Below are positions 41,087 to 41,104 of a stretch of 41,104 bases of DNA, piece after piece. How positions within the stretch are numbered: the first letter of the stretch is position 1; each line of letters starts with the position of its first letter. The DNA is taken from NCBI RefSeq assembly GCF_018986435.1, contig NZ_JAHMIN010000034.1, positions 1 through 41,104 on the forward strand. The letters are read 5' to 3'. The notes beneath the pieces are model-generated. The model did no database searches, was not told the origin of the DNA, and saw nothing but the letters and a program-made list of their open reading frames with translations. The stretch is from Hahella sp. HN01 (GTDB taxonomy: Bacteria > Pseudomonadota > Gammaproteobacteria > Pseudomonadales > Oleiphilaceae). A program made the translations under genes and the position numbers.

Positions 41087-41104
41087 CGCCTGGAGGCGCT
41101 ATTC
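41081..41104 (+). terminator. Hairpin overlapping the stop codon of the last gene
   Basis: GAATAGCGCC-TGGA-GGCGCTATTC: a perfect 10-bp stem with a 4-base loop whose 5' arm contains the TAG stop of the glycosyltransferase gene. The window ends at the stem, so a T run cannot be checked. Confidence 0.6.

Noticed and set aside
1-41104. tRNA, rRNA, CRISPR array or phage attachment site
   Set aside because: No cloverleaf-like sequence, no spaced direct repeats and no duplicated att-like sequence were noticed in reading; a dedicated scan was not possible.

Overview
The window looks like chromosome of a free-living, Gram-negative gammaproteobacterium. The evidence is many lipoproteins and signal peptides, an autotransporter, a Bcr/CflA efflux pump, a group III truncated haemoglobin, and a proteobacterial-type SI3 insertion in an RNA polymerase-like gene. 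The mix and moderately high GC remind me of a marine Hahella-like Oceanospirillales; that is an impression, not a proven assignment. I saw no tRNA, rRNA or CRISPR array.

Layout. 1-2.7 kb is accessory DNA: the end of an IS3-family element abuts a gene remnant, followed by two tandem paralogous genes that may be immunity-type proteins. 2.9-8.7 kb carries two small genes, an orphan sensor kinase, an efflux pump plus truncated haemoglobin pair, a two-module glutaredoxin-like protein and a DEDDh exonuclease. 8.7-11.5 kb holds the most remarkable gene: a stand-alone protein of about 934 residues that aligns by eye with RNA polymerase beta' (RpoC) from about residue 340 to 1305. It keeps all four zinc-site cysteines and an SI3-like insertion, but has lost the catalytic NADFDGD motif, the trigger-loop residues, the N-terminal clamp and the C-terminus. 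It reads as a dead polymerase subunit, 41 bp upstream of the exonuclease gene on the same strand.

11.8-16 kb has a methyltransferase, a membrane-anchored beta-rich protein and a di-heme cytochrome c. 16-20 kb has a small protein divergent from an AraC regulator, then a YHYH lipoprotein paired with a HupE/UreJ-like permease. Two close paralogues of an unrecognised membrane-anchored helical protein (19.4 and 24.8 kb) flank LysE, suppressor-of-fused, GNAT and solute-binding-protein genes.

25.4-29.7 kb is a cell-envelope cluster of unknown function. A DUF6502-like gene and a DUF5666-like lipoprotein gene overlap by ATGA, and a DUF4382-like lipoprotein gene is divergent. Their shared promoter contains a perfect CRP-type site flanked symmetrically by two matching 20-bp dyads, each about three helical turns away.

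29.8-36 kb has a degenerate metallo-beta-lactamase-fold protein, an acyltransferase, glycerol-3-phosphate dehydrogenase (glpD) and a LysR regulator divergent from a medium-chain oxidoreductase. Together with the glycerophosphodiester-type solute-binding protein at 22.4 kb this gives a loose glycerol-3-phosphate and phospholipid theme. 36-41 kb has a secreted VWA-domain protein, a short autotransporter with a DYGG-repeat insert, and two overlapping glycosyltransferase genes divergent from it.
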